Notes: a model not told the origin generated them from the sequence alone. A DNA stretch of 64,000 bases from Fibrella forsythiae (GCF_017353175.1 NZ_JAFMYW010000002.1:1116001-1180000); one strand, 5' to 3'; positions 9,271 to 18,016 are shown, counted from the first letter of the stretch. Numbers and translations are program-made.

Positions 9271-11538
9271 ATGAGCACGTCATCACAAAAGCTCCGCGAA
9301 GACGCCCTGCATTACCATGCCAAGGGCCGCCCCGGAAAGATTGAAATCACCCCCACCAAAGAAACCGAGAATCAGCGCGACCTGTCGCTGGCCTATTCGC
9401 CGGGTGTAGCCGAGCCATGTCTGGCCATCGCCGATAACCCCGAGCGAGCCTACGATTACACGGCCAAGGGCAACCTGGTGGCCGTGATCTCAAACGGAAC
9501 GGCCGTGCTTGGCTTAGGTAACATCGGTGCTGTGGCGTCTAAACCCGTCATGGAGGGGAAAAGCCTGTTATTCAAGATATACGCCGATATTGATGCTTTC
9601 GATATTGAGCTTGATACCACCAATGTTGACGAGTTCATACGTACCGTCAAGATTCTGGAGCCAACCTTCGGCGGGGTAAACCTGGAAGATATCAAAGCGC
9701 CCGAGTGCTTCGAAATTGAGCGGCGGCTGCGGCAGGAATTGAACATCCCTGTTATGCACGATGATCAGCACGGAACGGCAATTACGTCTGGGGCCGCCCT
9801 TCTGAATGCCCTTGAACTGGCCGGGAAAAACATCGCAGATATCAATCTGGTCGTTAACGGAGCGGGGGCAGCTGCCGTTGCCTGCCTTGATCTGTATGTG
9901 CATCTGGGTGTGTCGCCCGATCATATCACCGTTTTCGATAAAGATGGTTTGCTGACGAAAGACCGGACCAATCTGGTTGGTAATCAGTATAAATACACCA
10001 CCGACCGCCATCCCGCCGGGTACGTTCTGGCCGACGCTATGGTTGGAGCCGACGTCTTTCTGGGTTTGTCGGTTGGCGGCGTTGTTACGCAGGACATGGT
10101 AAAAAGCATGGCCGCTGATCCGATCGTTTTCGCCATGGCCAACCCGAATCCGGAGATCACCTATGAAGATGCCACGGCGGTTCGTCCCGATATTATCATG
10201 GCAACGGGCCGGTCCGATTTTCCGAATCAGGTGAATAACGTGCTTGGCTTCCCTTATATCTTCCGGGGAGCGCTCGATGTACGGGCCACCGAGATCAACG
10301 AAGAAATGAAACTGGCGGCGGTTCGGGCGCTGGCTCAACTAGCCAGACGGCCTGTGCCAGAGGCTGTTAGTCGAAGCTACGGCATCAATGGACTGGTATT
10401 CGGGCGTACCTATATTTTGCCGAAACCCTCTGATCCACGCTTGCTGACGATGGTTGCCCCCGCTGTTGCCAAAGCAGCTATGGACTCGGGTGTGGCCCGT
10501 ACCGCCATTCGCGACTGGGCTGAATATGACCTGCGCCTGTCGCAGCGGCAGGGGCAGGATAACTCGTTCATTCGTAACCTGGTCCGGCTGGCCCAGCAAT
10601 CGCCGAAACGGGTGGTGTTTACTGATGGCGAAAACCTGTCGGTATTACGGGCAGTAGCCGAGGTTCGTGACCAGAAAATGGCCGTGCCTATTCTGCTTGG
10701 TAACCCCGATATCATTCATGCCACGCTCAAAGAGCATAGTCTCGATCTGGGCGATACACGCATCATTGACCACCGCGCTCCCCGGCAGGACCGTATGCGG
10801 GAATCGTTTGCGCAGGTGTTGTATGAGAAACGCAAGCGGAAAGGTATGACCCTGAGCGAAGCGCAAAACCTGATGCGTGACCGAAATTACTTTGGCTCGG
10901 TGTTGCTCGAAACCGGCGAGGCCGACGTGCTTATTTCTGGCCTAACCCGGAACTACCCACAAACGCTTCGGCCTGCCCTGCAGGTTATTGGCCGACAAAC
11001 GGGTATTCGTAAGGTGTCGGGTATGTACGTGCTGATGTCGCGGTTTGGCCCTATTTTCCTGGCTGATACCACGGTAAACATGAACCCTAATACGGCCGAG
11101 ATCGTGGAAATAGCCGAAACAACGGCCTACGCCGTTCGGCGGCTAGGTATCGAGCCGCGCATTGCCCTGCTGTCGTACTCAACTTTTGGCAGTGCCACCG
11201 GTGAAGATGCCGAAAAGATGCAGCAGGCAACGGCCATGTTACAGGCCCGCCACCCCGACTGGATTGTCGATGGCGAAATGCAGGCTCACCTGCCCTTCAA
11301 CCAGGAGTTGATGCGCGAATCGTACAGTTTCTCCCCCCTGGCCGATCAACCCGCAAACGTGCTGATTTTCCCGAGCCTGGCAGCGTCGAATATCGCCTAT
11401 AATTTGCTGAAAGAAATCGGCCGTATCGAAAAGATCGGACCAGTGCTGATGGGCCTGCGTAAACCTGTTCACGTTCTGCAGCTGGGTAGTTCGGTGCGTG
11501 AGATCGTCAACATGGTAGCTATCGCCGTTGCCGATTAG
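9271..11538 (+). CDS. maeB: NADP-dependent malic enzyme with C-terminal phosphotransacetylase-like domain
   Basis: This 755-residue multidomain malic enzyme decarboxylates malate to pyruvate, producing NADPH. The N-terminal malic domain (about 15-155) has LAYSPGVAEPC and the MHDDQHGTAI segment. The NAD(P)-binding domain (about 160-390) includes VVNGAGAAAVACLDL and MANPNPEI. Residues about 430-755 form the phosphate acetyl/butyryl-transferase-like domain with VLLGNPDII and ADVLISG, which in MaeB-type enzymes is regulatory (acetyl-CoA binding). The domain order and length match the MaeB class. Its neighbour on the same strand is a dicarboxylate symporter, which fits uptake and conversion of C4 acids. 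Confidence 0.94.
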   Translation: MSTSSQKLREDALHYHAKGRPGKIEITPTKETENQRDLSLAYSPGVAEPCLAIADNPERAYDYTAKGNLVAVISNGTAVLGLGNIGAVASKPVMEGKSLLFKIYADIDAFDIELDTTNVDEFIRTVKILEPTFGGVNLEDIKAPECFEIERRLRQELNIPVMHDDQHGTAITSGAALLNALELAGKNIADINLVVNGAGAAAVACLDLYVHLGVSPDHITVFDKDGLLTKDRTNLVGNQYKYTTDRHPAGYVLADAMVGADVFLGLSVGGVVTQDMVKSMAADPIVFAMANPNPEITYEDATAVRPDIIMATGRSDFPNQVNNVLGFPYIFRGALDVRATEINEEMKLAAVRALAQLARRPVPEAVSRSYGINGLVFGRTYILPKPSDPRLLTMVAPAVAKAAMDSGVARTAIRDWAEYDLRLSQRQGQDNSFIRNLVRLAQQSPKRVVFTDGENLSVLRAVAEVRDQKMAVPILLGNPDIIHATLKEHSLDLGDTRIIDHRAPRQDRMRESFAQVLYEKRKRKGMTLSEAQNLMRDRNYFGSVLLETGEADVLISGLTRNYPQTLRPALQVIGRQTGIRKVSGMYVLMSRFGPIFLADTTVNMNPNTAEIVEIAETTAYAVRRLGIEPRIALLSYSTFGSATGEDAEKMQQATAMLQARHPDWIVDGEMQAHLPFNQELMRESYSFSPLADQPANVLIFPSLAASNIAYNLLKEIGRIEKIGPVLMGLRKPVHVLQLGSSVREIVNMVAIAVAD

Positions 11539-11557
11539 GTACGTTGCAACCATTGCC

Positions 11558-11623
11558 TTGCACCGTGTTGGCTTCGCTCTATGGCTGCACGCGAAGCCAT
11601 AGAGCGAAGCCAACACGGCGCAA
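11558..11623. terminator. Long inverted repeat between maeB and the convergent epimerase gene
   Basis: A perfect 24-bp stem (11563-11586 with 11595-11618, loop 8 nt) is extended by one mismatch and four more pairs to 29 positions. It sits in the gap between maeB (ends 11538) and the minus-strand epimerase (ends 11684). It is probably a bidirectional transcript end, though neither side has a strong T-run. Confidence 0.7.
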
Positions 11624-11683
11624 ACAATTCCCTATTTATCAGCTATACAATCTAGGACAGTGCGTTCGCCTGCCGCAAGCTGC

Positions 11684-12565
11684 TCATTGATTAAAATAGT
11701 GGCCCATTGCCAGATCAGCCAAAAGCGATGGATGACTGGGGTGCCAGTATAACTGCTGTTGTGTAAGCACACTGGTAGCCGAAGCATCCATCCCGGCGAA
11801 TCGTGCCATCCAGCCAAAGTGGGCTGTGGCTTCTTTGGGTGATAGCGAAATGACAGGTACATTCAGATGCTGACCGATGATAGTAGCTATGTCGCGCATA
11901 GACACGCCCTCGTCAGCAACGCCATGATAGCTGGTACCAATCGTTCCCTTTTCCAGCGCTAGTCGAAACAGCCGGGCTGCATCGAGCCGATGCACGGCGG
12001 ACCAACGATTTAATCCGTCGCCAATGTACGCTGCCACGCCTTTCTGACGGGCGATCTCAATCAGAGTAGGCACAAAGCCGTAGTCGCCCCTGTCATGTAC
12101 TGATGGCGACAGGCGTACTACTGATGCGTGAACGCCCTGTGCTGCCAGTGCCAGTGCCATTTGTTCCGACATGCGGAGCGAGGTGGCAGGTACGTCGTTT
12201 TCGGTGGCGGGGCGTCCCAATGTAAAGCCTGCAAGCCCGGCCGTTATAACGAGGGGGCGATCTGAACCGGCAAGTGCGCTGCCAAGTGCCTCAATGGCAA
12301 GGCGGTCAGCCTCACCCGCTGCAGCGTAGGCAGAAAAATCATGTATGAAAGCCAGGTGAATAATACCATCTGATAATGTTGCTCCGCGGGCCAGACTGGG
12401 AAGGTCGTTGAGTGAACCCATGTGGGCTTTGGCGCCAGCAGCGATAAGTTGTTGGGCGCCTGTTTCTGAACGGGCAAGACCGAGGACTTCGTGGCCTGCA
12501 CCGAGTAATTCCTGAACGACGGCTGAACCGATAAAGCCCGTAGCGCCGGTTACGAAAACACGCAT
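11684..12565 (-). CDS. NAD-dependent epimerase/dehydratase family protein (extended SDR)
   Basis: This is a 293-residue cytoplasmic Rossmann-fold protein. The N-terminal dinucleotide-binding motif TGATGFIGSAVVQELL (about residues 6-21) identifies an extended SDR of the NAD(P)-binding NmrA/epimerase type. The family's substrate is not evident, and the usual YxxxK catalytic pair is not obvious, so enzymatic details are uncertain. It starts 108 bp downstream of an AraC-family regulator on the same strand, and regulator plus SDR is a common two-gene arrangement. The AraC protein may therefore control this gene, which is an inference from position. Confidence 0.82.
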   Translation of the reverse strand: MRVFVTGATGFIGSAVVQELLGAGHEVLGLARSETGAQQLIAAGAKAHMGSLNDLPSLARGATLSDGIIHLAFIHDFSAYAAAGEADRLAIEALGSALAGSDRPLVITAGLAGFTLGRPATENDVPATSLRMSEQMALALAAQGVHASVVRLSPSVHDRGDYGFVPTLIEIARQKGVAAYIGDGLNRWSAVHRLDAARLFRLALEKGTIGTSYHGVADEGVSMRDIATIIGQHLNVPVISLSPKEATAHFGWMARFAGMDASATSVLTQQQLYWHPSHPSLLADLAMGHYFNQ

Positions 12566-12673
12566 GATTGGTTGATTTAGTTTGATAGTTGATTAGGCTG
12601 CAAAGTTCTGCCCGACGAATGATGTCGGCTTTGCGTGTCTCAAACCATCTACTGAATAATTCAAACAATAACG

Positions 12674-13600
12674 TTACATCCGGAGGGAACCTGGCACCAG
12701 CCCGGTCTGCCGTTTGAAGAAATTACAGAAGTGCGCTACGTCAGCAAAACCCAGACTCCCCGCAATTTCAGAGACGCTCCAGTTAGTTTGCTTAAGCAGG
12801 ATTTTGGCTTCCTGGGTTACCCGGCTACCAATAAGTTTAGTGGTTGTGTGGCCCGTTGTTTCCTTGAGTACCCGGTTCAGGTGGTTGACATGCACAGCCA
12901 ATTGGTCAGCATAGTCTTTGGCCGTTCGGAATCGTAGTTGTTGCTGCGGACTGTCGAGGGGAAACTGACGTTCCAGCAGGTCGGCAAACTGTGCAGCCAA
13001 CCGGGTTGATGCGTTATGACCGGGAGTCAGCGCCGAGGCCGGCTGCATCTTTTGCCCAAGGTAAATCAATTCCAGTAGGTAGGCCCGAAGCAGGTCATAT
13101 TTATACGGAAAAGTAGACGCGATTTCCTGTGTCATTTTCAGGAAAAGGGCCTCAATTGCTGTGTATTCTTCATTCGTTACCGACCATATCGGACAGTTGC
13201 CTGGCTGAAAAATCGGTAGTTCTTCCAACGCCAGGCCCCCTTTGGCGGGTAATAAGAACTCGTCGGTGAAAATGCAGAAATAGCCAATCTGGGTTGAGTT
13301 GTGTGGTAGCCAACGATAGGGAACCCGCGAAGTGGCGAACCACAAAGCACACTGATCAATGTCAATCTCCTGATCGGCATATTCGACCCGACTTCGGCCG
13401 CGAATCAGGCTGATTTTGTAGAAGGCCCGCCGGTCAAAACTCATTGGCGGTTTGTCGCGGTTGCCACGCATCAGATCCTCTACATTGAAGACGTTGAAAT
13501 GCCCGACCTCTCGTTGCAGATCTGGCTGTAGCAACGTACCTGGAACGTCATCAGCAACAGGTGTTACCTTACTGTACAGTTCTTCGATCGATTTGCTCAT
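12674..13600 (-). CDS. AraC-family transcriptional regulator
   Basis: This 308-residue DNA-binding regulator has an N-terminal cupin-like sensor region (about 35-180) and a C-terminal AraC/XylS domain with two helix-turn-helix units (about 205-305). The recognisable C-terminal signature includes LAVHVNHLNRVLKETTGHT, SEIAGSLGFADVAHFCNFF and KRQTGLVPGSLR. It is followed on the same strand by an SDR gene, its likely target. A -7 like element (13620-13627) lies about 19 bp upstream of the start codon, implying a very short leader. The inducer is unknown. Confidence 0.92.
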   Translation of the reverse strand: MSKSIEELYSKVTPVADDVPGTLLQPDLQREVGHFNVFNVEDLMRGNRDKPPMSFDRRAFYKISLIRGRSRVEYADQEIDIDQCALWFATSRVPYRWLPHNSTQIGYFCIFTDEFLLPAKGGLALEELPIFQPGNCPIWSVTNEEYTAIEALFLKMTQEIASTFPYKYDLLRAYLLELIYLGQKMQPASALTPGHNASTRLAAQFADLLERQFPLDSPQQQLRFRTAKDYADQLAVHVNHLNRVLKETTGHTTTKLIGSRVTQEAKILLKQTNWSVSEIAGSLGFADVAHFCNFFKRQTGLVPGSLRM

Positions 13601-13619
13601 GGCAGCCAGTTGTAAAAAA

Positions 13620-13627
13620 CAAAGATA
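13620..13627 (-). promoter_or_regulatory. -7 element (TATCTTTG) of the araC-family gene
   Basis: Read on the minus strand the octamer TATCTTTG fits the Bacteroidota consensus TAnnTTTG exactly. It ends 19 bp before the ATG at 13600. I see no good -33 TTTG at the usual distance. Confidence 0.5.
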
Positions 13628-13719
13628 AGTGTCCTTCGCCTTACCCGTTCACCTACTAACTGCTACGATGAATGGCAGCGAAGGACCAATACGGTTGGTG
13701 CGCTGGAAAGGACAAAAAG

Positions 13720-13748
13720 AAAGGGCCGGATCATTGACCCGGCCCTTT
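13720..13748 (-). terminator. Intrinsic terminator of the small secreted-protein gene
   Basis: The 10-bp perfect stem AAAGGGCCGG/CCGGCCCTTT has a 9-nt loop. Read on the minus strand it is followed by CTTTTTGTCC. It lies downstream of the gene ending at 13845 and upstream of the araC-family gene, separating the two. Confidence 0.8.
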
Positions 13749-13844
13749 ACTGACTATTCCTAAACCCTTAACCTTTTCTACTTGAAAAACTAACTTAAAC
13801 TCGTTCTTGTTCCAAGAACCCAACTAATTTGGTAGAATTTATAA

Positions 13845-14291
13845 CTACTCATTGTCAGGCAATTGCGGTACTTCCTGGCTTACTACCCAGAAGTAAGATA
13901 TCATTCGGACGGTGTTGTTTACCTGGTTTAACCACAGGCTGGCAGCGCCGTCTTTTTGCTTAGCCAACTGCTTCGTCACTACAGACGAAGCTTGCTTAAA
14001 ACTGTCACGTTCAGCGGCTGACAAATTCAGCACGGAAACGGGATTCTCGTTGTACTTCGTCACAACATTCATGCAGGTCTGCCATTCGGGCTGACGAGTA
14101 AGATGATTCATTTTTTGATCAGCATACAGGCTGAACATTTTTTCTGAACCATTAATGAGCATTGTTCCCGCTGGCTTATTGGCAGCCGGGCTATCATCGA
14201 TTGTGGTGGTAGCTACGCCAATGGCCGCGTTTGATGTTGCCGTGAGACTTAATCCAAGAATCAACGATGCAAAGATAACACGCGTTTTCAT
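13845..14291 (-). CDS. Small secreted protein of unknown function
   Basis: This 148-residue protein has a clear Sec signal peptide (MKTRVIFASLILGLSLTATS, cleavage after SNA near residue 22). The mature part is about 125 residues, mostly polar and probably helical, with a single Cys in PEWQTCMNVV and no recognisable domain. I do not recognise the family. It is transcribed alone: a good promoter lies upstream (14421-14454) and an intrinsic terminator downstream (13720-13748). An exported, possibly periplasmic location is inferred from the signal peptide. Confidence 0.75.
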   Translation of the reverse strand: MKTRVIFASLILGLSLTATSNAAIGVATTTIDDSPAANKPAGTMLINGSEKMFSLYADQKMNHLTRQPEWQTCMNVVTKYNENPVSVLNLSAAERDSFKQASSVVTKQLAKQKDGAASLWLNQVNNTVRMISYFWVVSQEVPQLPDNE

Positions 14292-14420
14292 TGTTTTATT
14301 CTATTTTGTGTTCAGTGATAGAACACAGGCAGGCCACAGGAAGTTTATATAGTTCAGGTAGTTACTAAGGCTGCTTCGGAATATTATTCTGAATTAATCG
14401 ATGGTTATCGCCCAAAAATC

Positions 14421-14454
14421 CAAATTTAGTCCTTATAGCTCGAGAAAAACAAAA
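14421..14454 (-). promoter_or_regulatory. Bacteroidota-type promoter for the small secreted protein
   Basis: On the minus strand, -33 TTTTG (14454-14450) and -7 TAAATTTG (14428-14421) are separated by 21 bp. This is close to the TTTG-N19/21-TAnnTTTG primary sigma consensus. It predicts a leader of roughly 120 nt before the ATG at 14291. The rest of the 240-bp gap is AT-rich with no other feature seen. Confidence 0.65.
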
Positions 14455-14531
14455 TAGTATTTGGTGTTGTTTTGGGCTCACCTCTATTTTGTCACTCTTG
14501 ATATAATTCAAATATTCTTCAAAAAGTTATA

Positions 14532-15092
14532 TCATTGGTTGTAATTATTCATGGTGTGTTGTATGCCCATAGTACAAAAACTGAGGGCGGCGTCGCCGGC
14601 CCGGTCCAGAAAGTCCGGTAATTGAATCAGTTCATCTTCCGGAAACTGCCCCAACACAAAGTCTACTTGCCGACCCCGCGAGAAATCATTGCCAATGCCG
14701 ATGCGTAATCGGGCGTATTCCTGCGTACCCAGCAGCTCGTCAATACTACGTAAACCGTTATGCCCGCCGGGTGATCCTTTGGGTTTCAGCCGCAATTTGC
14801 CAAAGGCAATGTCTTTGTCGTCGGTGAGGATCAGTATGTTTTCAACCGGGATACGTTCCTGCTTCATGTAGTAGGATACGGCTTTACCACTCAGGTTCAT
14901 AAACGTGGTTGGCTTGATGAACACAAACTGCTTGCCTTTATATGACCAGGTTGCCGTGTATGCCAGCCTATTCATCGTAAACGAAAAACCGTGTTGCGCT
15001 GCCAGCCGGTCAAGTACCATAAAGCCGGCATTGTGCCGCGTCATCGCGTATTCAGGACCGATATTGCCAAGGCCCACAATCAGAAATTTCAT
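14532..15092 (-). CDS. pth: Peptidyl-tRNA hydrolase
   Basis: This 186-residue cytosolic enzyme cleaves the ester bond of peptidyl-tRNAs released from stalled ribosomes. The N-terminal signature FLIVGLGNIGPEYAMTRHNAGF (residues 3-24) contains the catalytic His of TRHNAG. The other family landmarks KPTTFMNLSGKAV and GHNGLRSI are in place. The length is normal. It diverges from pyrR with about 108 bp between the start codons. Confidence 0.96.
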   Translation of the reverse strand: MKFLIVGLGNIGPEYAMTRHNAGFMVLDRLAAQHGFSFTMNRLAYTATWSYKGKQFVFIKPTTFMNLSGKAVSYYMKQERIPVENILILTDDKDIAFGKLRLKPKGSPGGHNGLRSIDELLGTQEYARLRIGIGNDFSRGRQVDFVLGQFPEDELIQLPDFLDRAGDAALSFCTMGIQHTMNNYNQ

Positions 15093-15200
15093 TGCTTCAG
15101 AATAAATTTGGGTACTGCAAAGGAGTATTTTGCTAACACAAAGGTCATAAAATTGACTGCTGAAAGCCAGAAACTACTCCTGGAAACCTACTTTTAAGGC

Positions 15201-15761
15201 ATGAATCAAAAACGCCTCGTGTTGTCTAGCCCGCTGCTGGAGATCGTCATAAGCCGCCTCAGCCAGGAGTTGATAGAAAACCACAACGACTTTGCTAACT
15301 CGGTAGTACTGGGTCTGCAGCCCCGCGGCATTTACTTTGCCGAACGGGTAGTTCGCGAACTGAACCGGACGTTGGCGGGTACCAATCCGGGAGTGACCGT
15401 GCCATTGGGCTACCTGGACGCTACGTTCTACCGCGATGATTTTCGCCGTCGCGATTCACCACTTCGCCCAAATACGACCAACGTTCCATTTTTGCTTGAG
15501 AATAAACGCGTCATTCTGATTGACGACGTAATGGCCACAGGTCGGATGGTTCGCGCCGCTATGGATGCTATGACCGCCTTCGGGCGCCCCCGTAAAGTGG
15601 AACTGCTGGTGCTTATCGACCGGCTATATAACCGGGATCTTCCGATTACGCCCGATTACGTCGGGCAACGCGTGCATACACTCGATACGCAACGCGTGCT
15701 GGTCGAATGGACTGAACAGGGAGCCGAGCAGGATCGAATCTGGCTGGTTGATCCGGAATAA
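15201..15761 (+). CDS. pyrR: PyrR-type phosphoribosyltransferase
   Basis: This 186-residue protein of the type I phosphoribosyltransferase fold matches PyrR, a uracil phosphoribosyltransferase and, in some bacteria, an RNA-binding regulator of pyrimidine genes. The PRPP-binding loop VILIDDVMATGRMVRAAMDA (about residues 103-122) is the strongest evidence. GLQPRGIYFAERV and the PLGYLDATFYRDD segment also fit PyrR rather than generic PRTases. No pyrimidine gene is adjacent here, so a regulatory role cannot be argued from context. A terminator-like hairpin directly follows. Confidence 0.88.
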   Translation: MNQKRLVLSSPLLEIVISRLSQELIENHNDFANSVVLGLQPRGIYFAERVVRELNRTLAGTNPGVTVPLGYLDATFYRDDFRRRDSPLRPNTTNVPFLLENKRVILIDDVMATGRMVRAAMDAMTAFGRPRKVELLVLIDRLYNRDLPITPDYVGQRVHTLDTQRVLVEWTEQGAEQDRIWLVDPE

Positions 15762-15763
15762 AC

Positions 15764-15803
15764 AACGAAAGCGGCAACCTCATCTGAGGTTGCCGCTTTC
15801 GTT
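15764..15803. terminator. Bidirectional terminator between pyrR and hsp20
   Basis: A perfect 19-bp inverted repeat (15764-15782 with 15785-15803) separates two convergent genes. The stem ends in AACGAAAG/CTTTCGTT, so short T-tracts follow in both directions. It starts 3 bp after the pyrR stop. Confidence 0.8.
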
Positions 15804-15825
15804 TATAAGAACGAGTAGCCTGGAG

Positions 15826-16260
15826 TTAGGCAATCTCGATTTGTTTCACTTCTGGTTTTGGTTCTTCCATTTTAGGAAGCTCAACGGTCAGGATGCCATC
15901 TGTGTAGGTAGCTTTAATAGCCTCTACGTTCACCGTTTTAGGTAACCTGAAGCTGCGCTCAAATGACTGGAAGTTGAACTCGTGACGTACATAAGCGTCT
16001 TTCGTTTCTTCTGCCTTCTCTTCATTCTTGAACGTTAACGTCAGCACTTGCTGATTAACCGACAGGCTGAAATTTTCTTTCTTAGCGCCGGGTGCCGCTA
16101 CATCGATAAGGTAAGCGTTTTCAGTGTCTTTAACATTTACTGCAGGGGTCGAAACAGTTGGTTTCGCATACCGGGTGATGTAAGGACGTGTCGCATATGA
16201 AGGACCAAAAAAAGTGTCGAACAAAGTCGGCATTGAGTTTACGCGTGCTAAGGTATTCAT
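15826..16260 (-). CDS. Small heat-shock protein, Hsp20/alpha-crystallin family
   Basis: This 144-residue ATP-independent holdase chaperone binds unfolding proteins in the cytoplasm. The alpha-crystallin domain spans about residues 35-140, with PAVNVKDTENAYLIDVAAPG, the RSFRLPKTVN segment and the A-x-x-x-DGILTVELPK motif near the C-terminus. I chose the ATG at 16260 because a longer reading adds an unrelated 14-residue extension. The upstream 170 bp hold a cluster of palindromes (16335-16433) that may be the stress-control site. It converges with pyrR. Confidence 0.93.
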   Translation of the reverse strand: MNTLARVNSMPTLFDTFFGPSYATRPYITRYAKPTVSTPAVNVKDTENAYLIDVAAPGAKKENFSLSVNQQVLTLTFKNEEKAEETKDAYVRHEFNFQSFERSFRLPKTVNVEAIKATYTDGILTVELPKMEEPKPEVKQIEIA

Positions 16261-16334
16261 CGTTGTTTCGTGTTTAACTGCGTTTACAAGCAGGATACAC
16301 ACTCATAGTCAAATCTGATACCAGTCAGTGAAAT

Positions 16335-16433
16335 CAGACTATTTGTCGGTAAATGGATCATTTTACCTGTTTTTGCTGACAAATAGTCTGGTTTTGTTCT
16401 CCATATCAACATATCTGTCGGAAATAAAGACAG
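16335..16433 (-). promoter_or_regulatory. Palindrome cluster upstream of hsp20, candidate operator
   Basis: A perfect 13-bp inverted repeat, CAGACTATTTGTC (16335-16347) and GACAAATAGTCTG (16378-16390), encloses a second inverted repeat GGTAAA/TTTACC. A third, CTGTC-N9-GACAG, lies at 16415-16433. The words ATTTGTCGGTAA and ATCTGTCGGAAA are repeated directly. The cluster lies 75-175 bp upstream of the hsp20 start and on the far side precedes the divergent TPR gene. Its use as a heat-shock or repressor operator is inference. Confidence 0.5.
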
Positions 16434-16458
16434 CTTATATGCTTGCGCATAAACTTAA

Positions 16459-16490
16459 TTTGTTGCGCCAAGGCACATACCGTAATTTTA
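16459..16490 (+). promoter_or_regulatory. Probable promoter of the TPR-protein gene
   Basis: -33 TTTG (16459-16462) and -7 TAATTTTA (16483-16490, one mismatch to TAnnTTTG) are separated by 20 bp. The leader to the GTG at 16536 would be about 40 nt. Confidence 0.5.
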
Positions 16491-16535
16491 AGCTCCGTTA
16501 GCTAACTAAATCTGCGTAACTTAAACTATCTATTT

Positions 16536-17876
16536 GTGATACGTCGTACTCTACCTGTCTTAGCGCTGCTACTAAGTTTAGTTGTTGGCACACCGCTCCT
16601 GGCCCAGCAAACTGCCGTTGATTATTTCGAAAGTGGCGTAACCAAAAGCCGCTCCGGTGATTTTACAGGTGCATTACAGGCGTTCAGTATGGCGATCACC
16701 ATGAACCCTGATAACGCCGCCAGCTATTACAACCGGGGGCTAGCCAAAGCCAATCTGAAAGATCACCGGGGCGCTATTCTGGATTATGACCGCGCTATCG
16801 AACTGAACCCGAAAGATGCGTTGGCCTACCTGAATCGCGGTGTCAGTAAAAGCAAACAGGATGACCACCGCTCGGCTTTGCTTGATTTTGGCAGGGCTAT
16901 TGAACTAAGTCCGGAAGATGCACAGGCATATTATAACCGGGGAGCAAGTCGTAGTAAGCTCGAACAGTATAGGGGTGCGCTTCAGGATTTTAACCGCACG
17001 CTCGAACTTGAACCCAACAACCAGGCGGCTTTGTACTCACGGGGTATCACGAAGCAGAAACTGGAGGAATATTCGGGTAGCCTGGCCGATTTCACAAAAC
17101 TGATCGAACTAAGCCCGAAGAAATCTCAACCCTACGCAGCAAGAGGGGCTTCCCGAATTGAACTGAATGATTTCAACGGAGCCATAACTGACCTGAATAA
17201 AGCTATTGAGATTACTCCAGACGATGCTGAATCGTTTCTGAATCGGGGGTTTGCCAAGGGGAAACTGGAAGACTTCAAAGGCGCTAACATTGATTACGAC
17301 AAGGCGATTTCGCTCAACGCAACAAACTATAAAGGCTACTACGGACGTGGTTTCTGTCGCAGCAAGCTGGGCGACCAGAAAGGTGCCGTGCAGGATTTCA
17401 ACCAGGCCATTGAACTGAACAACACAAACACTGAATCGAAAACGCTGTTCAGTGGGCGTATCAGCCGCGCTACACTCGGAAGTTTGCTTAATGTAGTGCA
17501 GGAGCGAAATAAGCTCAACGAACTGTCGGCTGAACGATCAGAAGCGTATTTCAGCCGGGGAATCAGTAAGAATAAACAGGGCGATTCTAAAGCGGCCATT
17601 ATTGACCTTAACAAAGCCATTGAACTGAACCCGACCTATGCTGAAGCTTACTTCAGCCGGGGCTTGATCAAATCGGCTCAGAATGATCAGCGGGGCGCCA
17701 TCCTCGATTGCAATAGTGCTATCAAGCTCAACCCGCGATACGCCGAAGCTTTCTACGTTCGGGGAATTATCCGGCATGGCCTGGGCGACGAAAACGGCGG
17801 CTGTCTCGATCTGTCGAAATCAGGTGAACTGGGTTACACGCCTGCCTATAAGGTGATCAGCGATTATTGTAATTAG
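16536..17876 (+). CDS. Exported tetratricopeptide-repeat protein
   Basis: This 446-residue protein is built almost entirely of about twelve 34-residue TPR units after a signal peptide (MIRRTLPVLALLLSLVVGTP, cleaved near LLAQQ). Repeat units carry the pattern A-x-x-Y-x-N-R-G followed by GA-x-x-D-x-x-x-A-I-E-L-x-P, for example ASYYNRGLAKANLKDHRGAI. One spacer (about residues 290-330) breaks the array. TPRs bind protein partners, and the partner is unknown. GTG is used as start because it immediately precedes the signal peptide. Its 3' end is followed by a large imperfect inverted repeat. Confidence 0.88.
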   Translation: MIRRTLPVLALLLSLVVGTPLLAQQTAVDYFESGVTKSRSGDFTGALQAFSMAITMNPDNAASYYNRGLAKANLKDHRGAILDYDRAIELNPKDALAYLNRGVSKSKQDDHRSALLDFGRAIELSPEDAQAYYNRGASRSKLEQYRGALQDFNRTLELEPNNQAALYSRGITKQKLEEYSGSLADFTKLIELSPKKSQPYAARGASRIELNDFNGAITDLNKAIEITPDDAESFLNRGFAKGKLEDFKGANIDYDKAISLNATNYKGYYGRGFCRSKLGDQKGAVQDFNQAIELNNTNTESKTLFSGRISRATLGSLLNVVQERNKLNELSAERSEAYFSRGISKNKQGDSKAAIIDLNKAIELNPTYAEAYFSRGLIKSAQNDQRGAILDCNSAIKLNPRYAEAFYVRGIIRHGLGDENGGCLDLSKSGELGYTPAYKVISDYCN

Positions 17877-17881
17877 AGCAA

Positions 17882-18010
17882 GAAGCAAGAAAGGGAGAAC
17901 GGAGGAAAGGGAGAACGCAGGAAAGGTATTGTGTTAACGCGTTAGCCACTACGCCGGCGCCAGCACTGCCTTTCCTCCGTTCTCCTTTCCTCCGTTCTCC
18001 CTCTCCTGCT
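17882..18010. repeat. Large purine/pyrimidine inverted repeat with internal tandem units
   Basis: Arms of about 44 nt (17882-17926 and 17967-18010) are nearly complementary. The left arm is almost purely purine and the right arm almost purely pyrimidine. Within each arm the unit GGAGAACGGAGGAAA (or its complement) occurs about twice in tandem. The roughly 40-nt loop holds the palindrome TAACGCGTTA. It lies between the convergent TPR and AMP nucleosidase genes and ends 7 bp before the latter's stop, so it probably acts as a transcript end for both. Confidence 0.75.
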
Positions 18011-18016
18011 TCTTCT

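Noticed and set aside
9568-10338. 256-codon minus-strand ORF inside maeB
   Set aside because: Antisense to conserved malic enzyme motifs, with a His/Gly/Asn-rich composition typical of a shadow frame.
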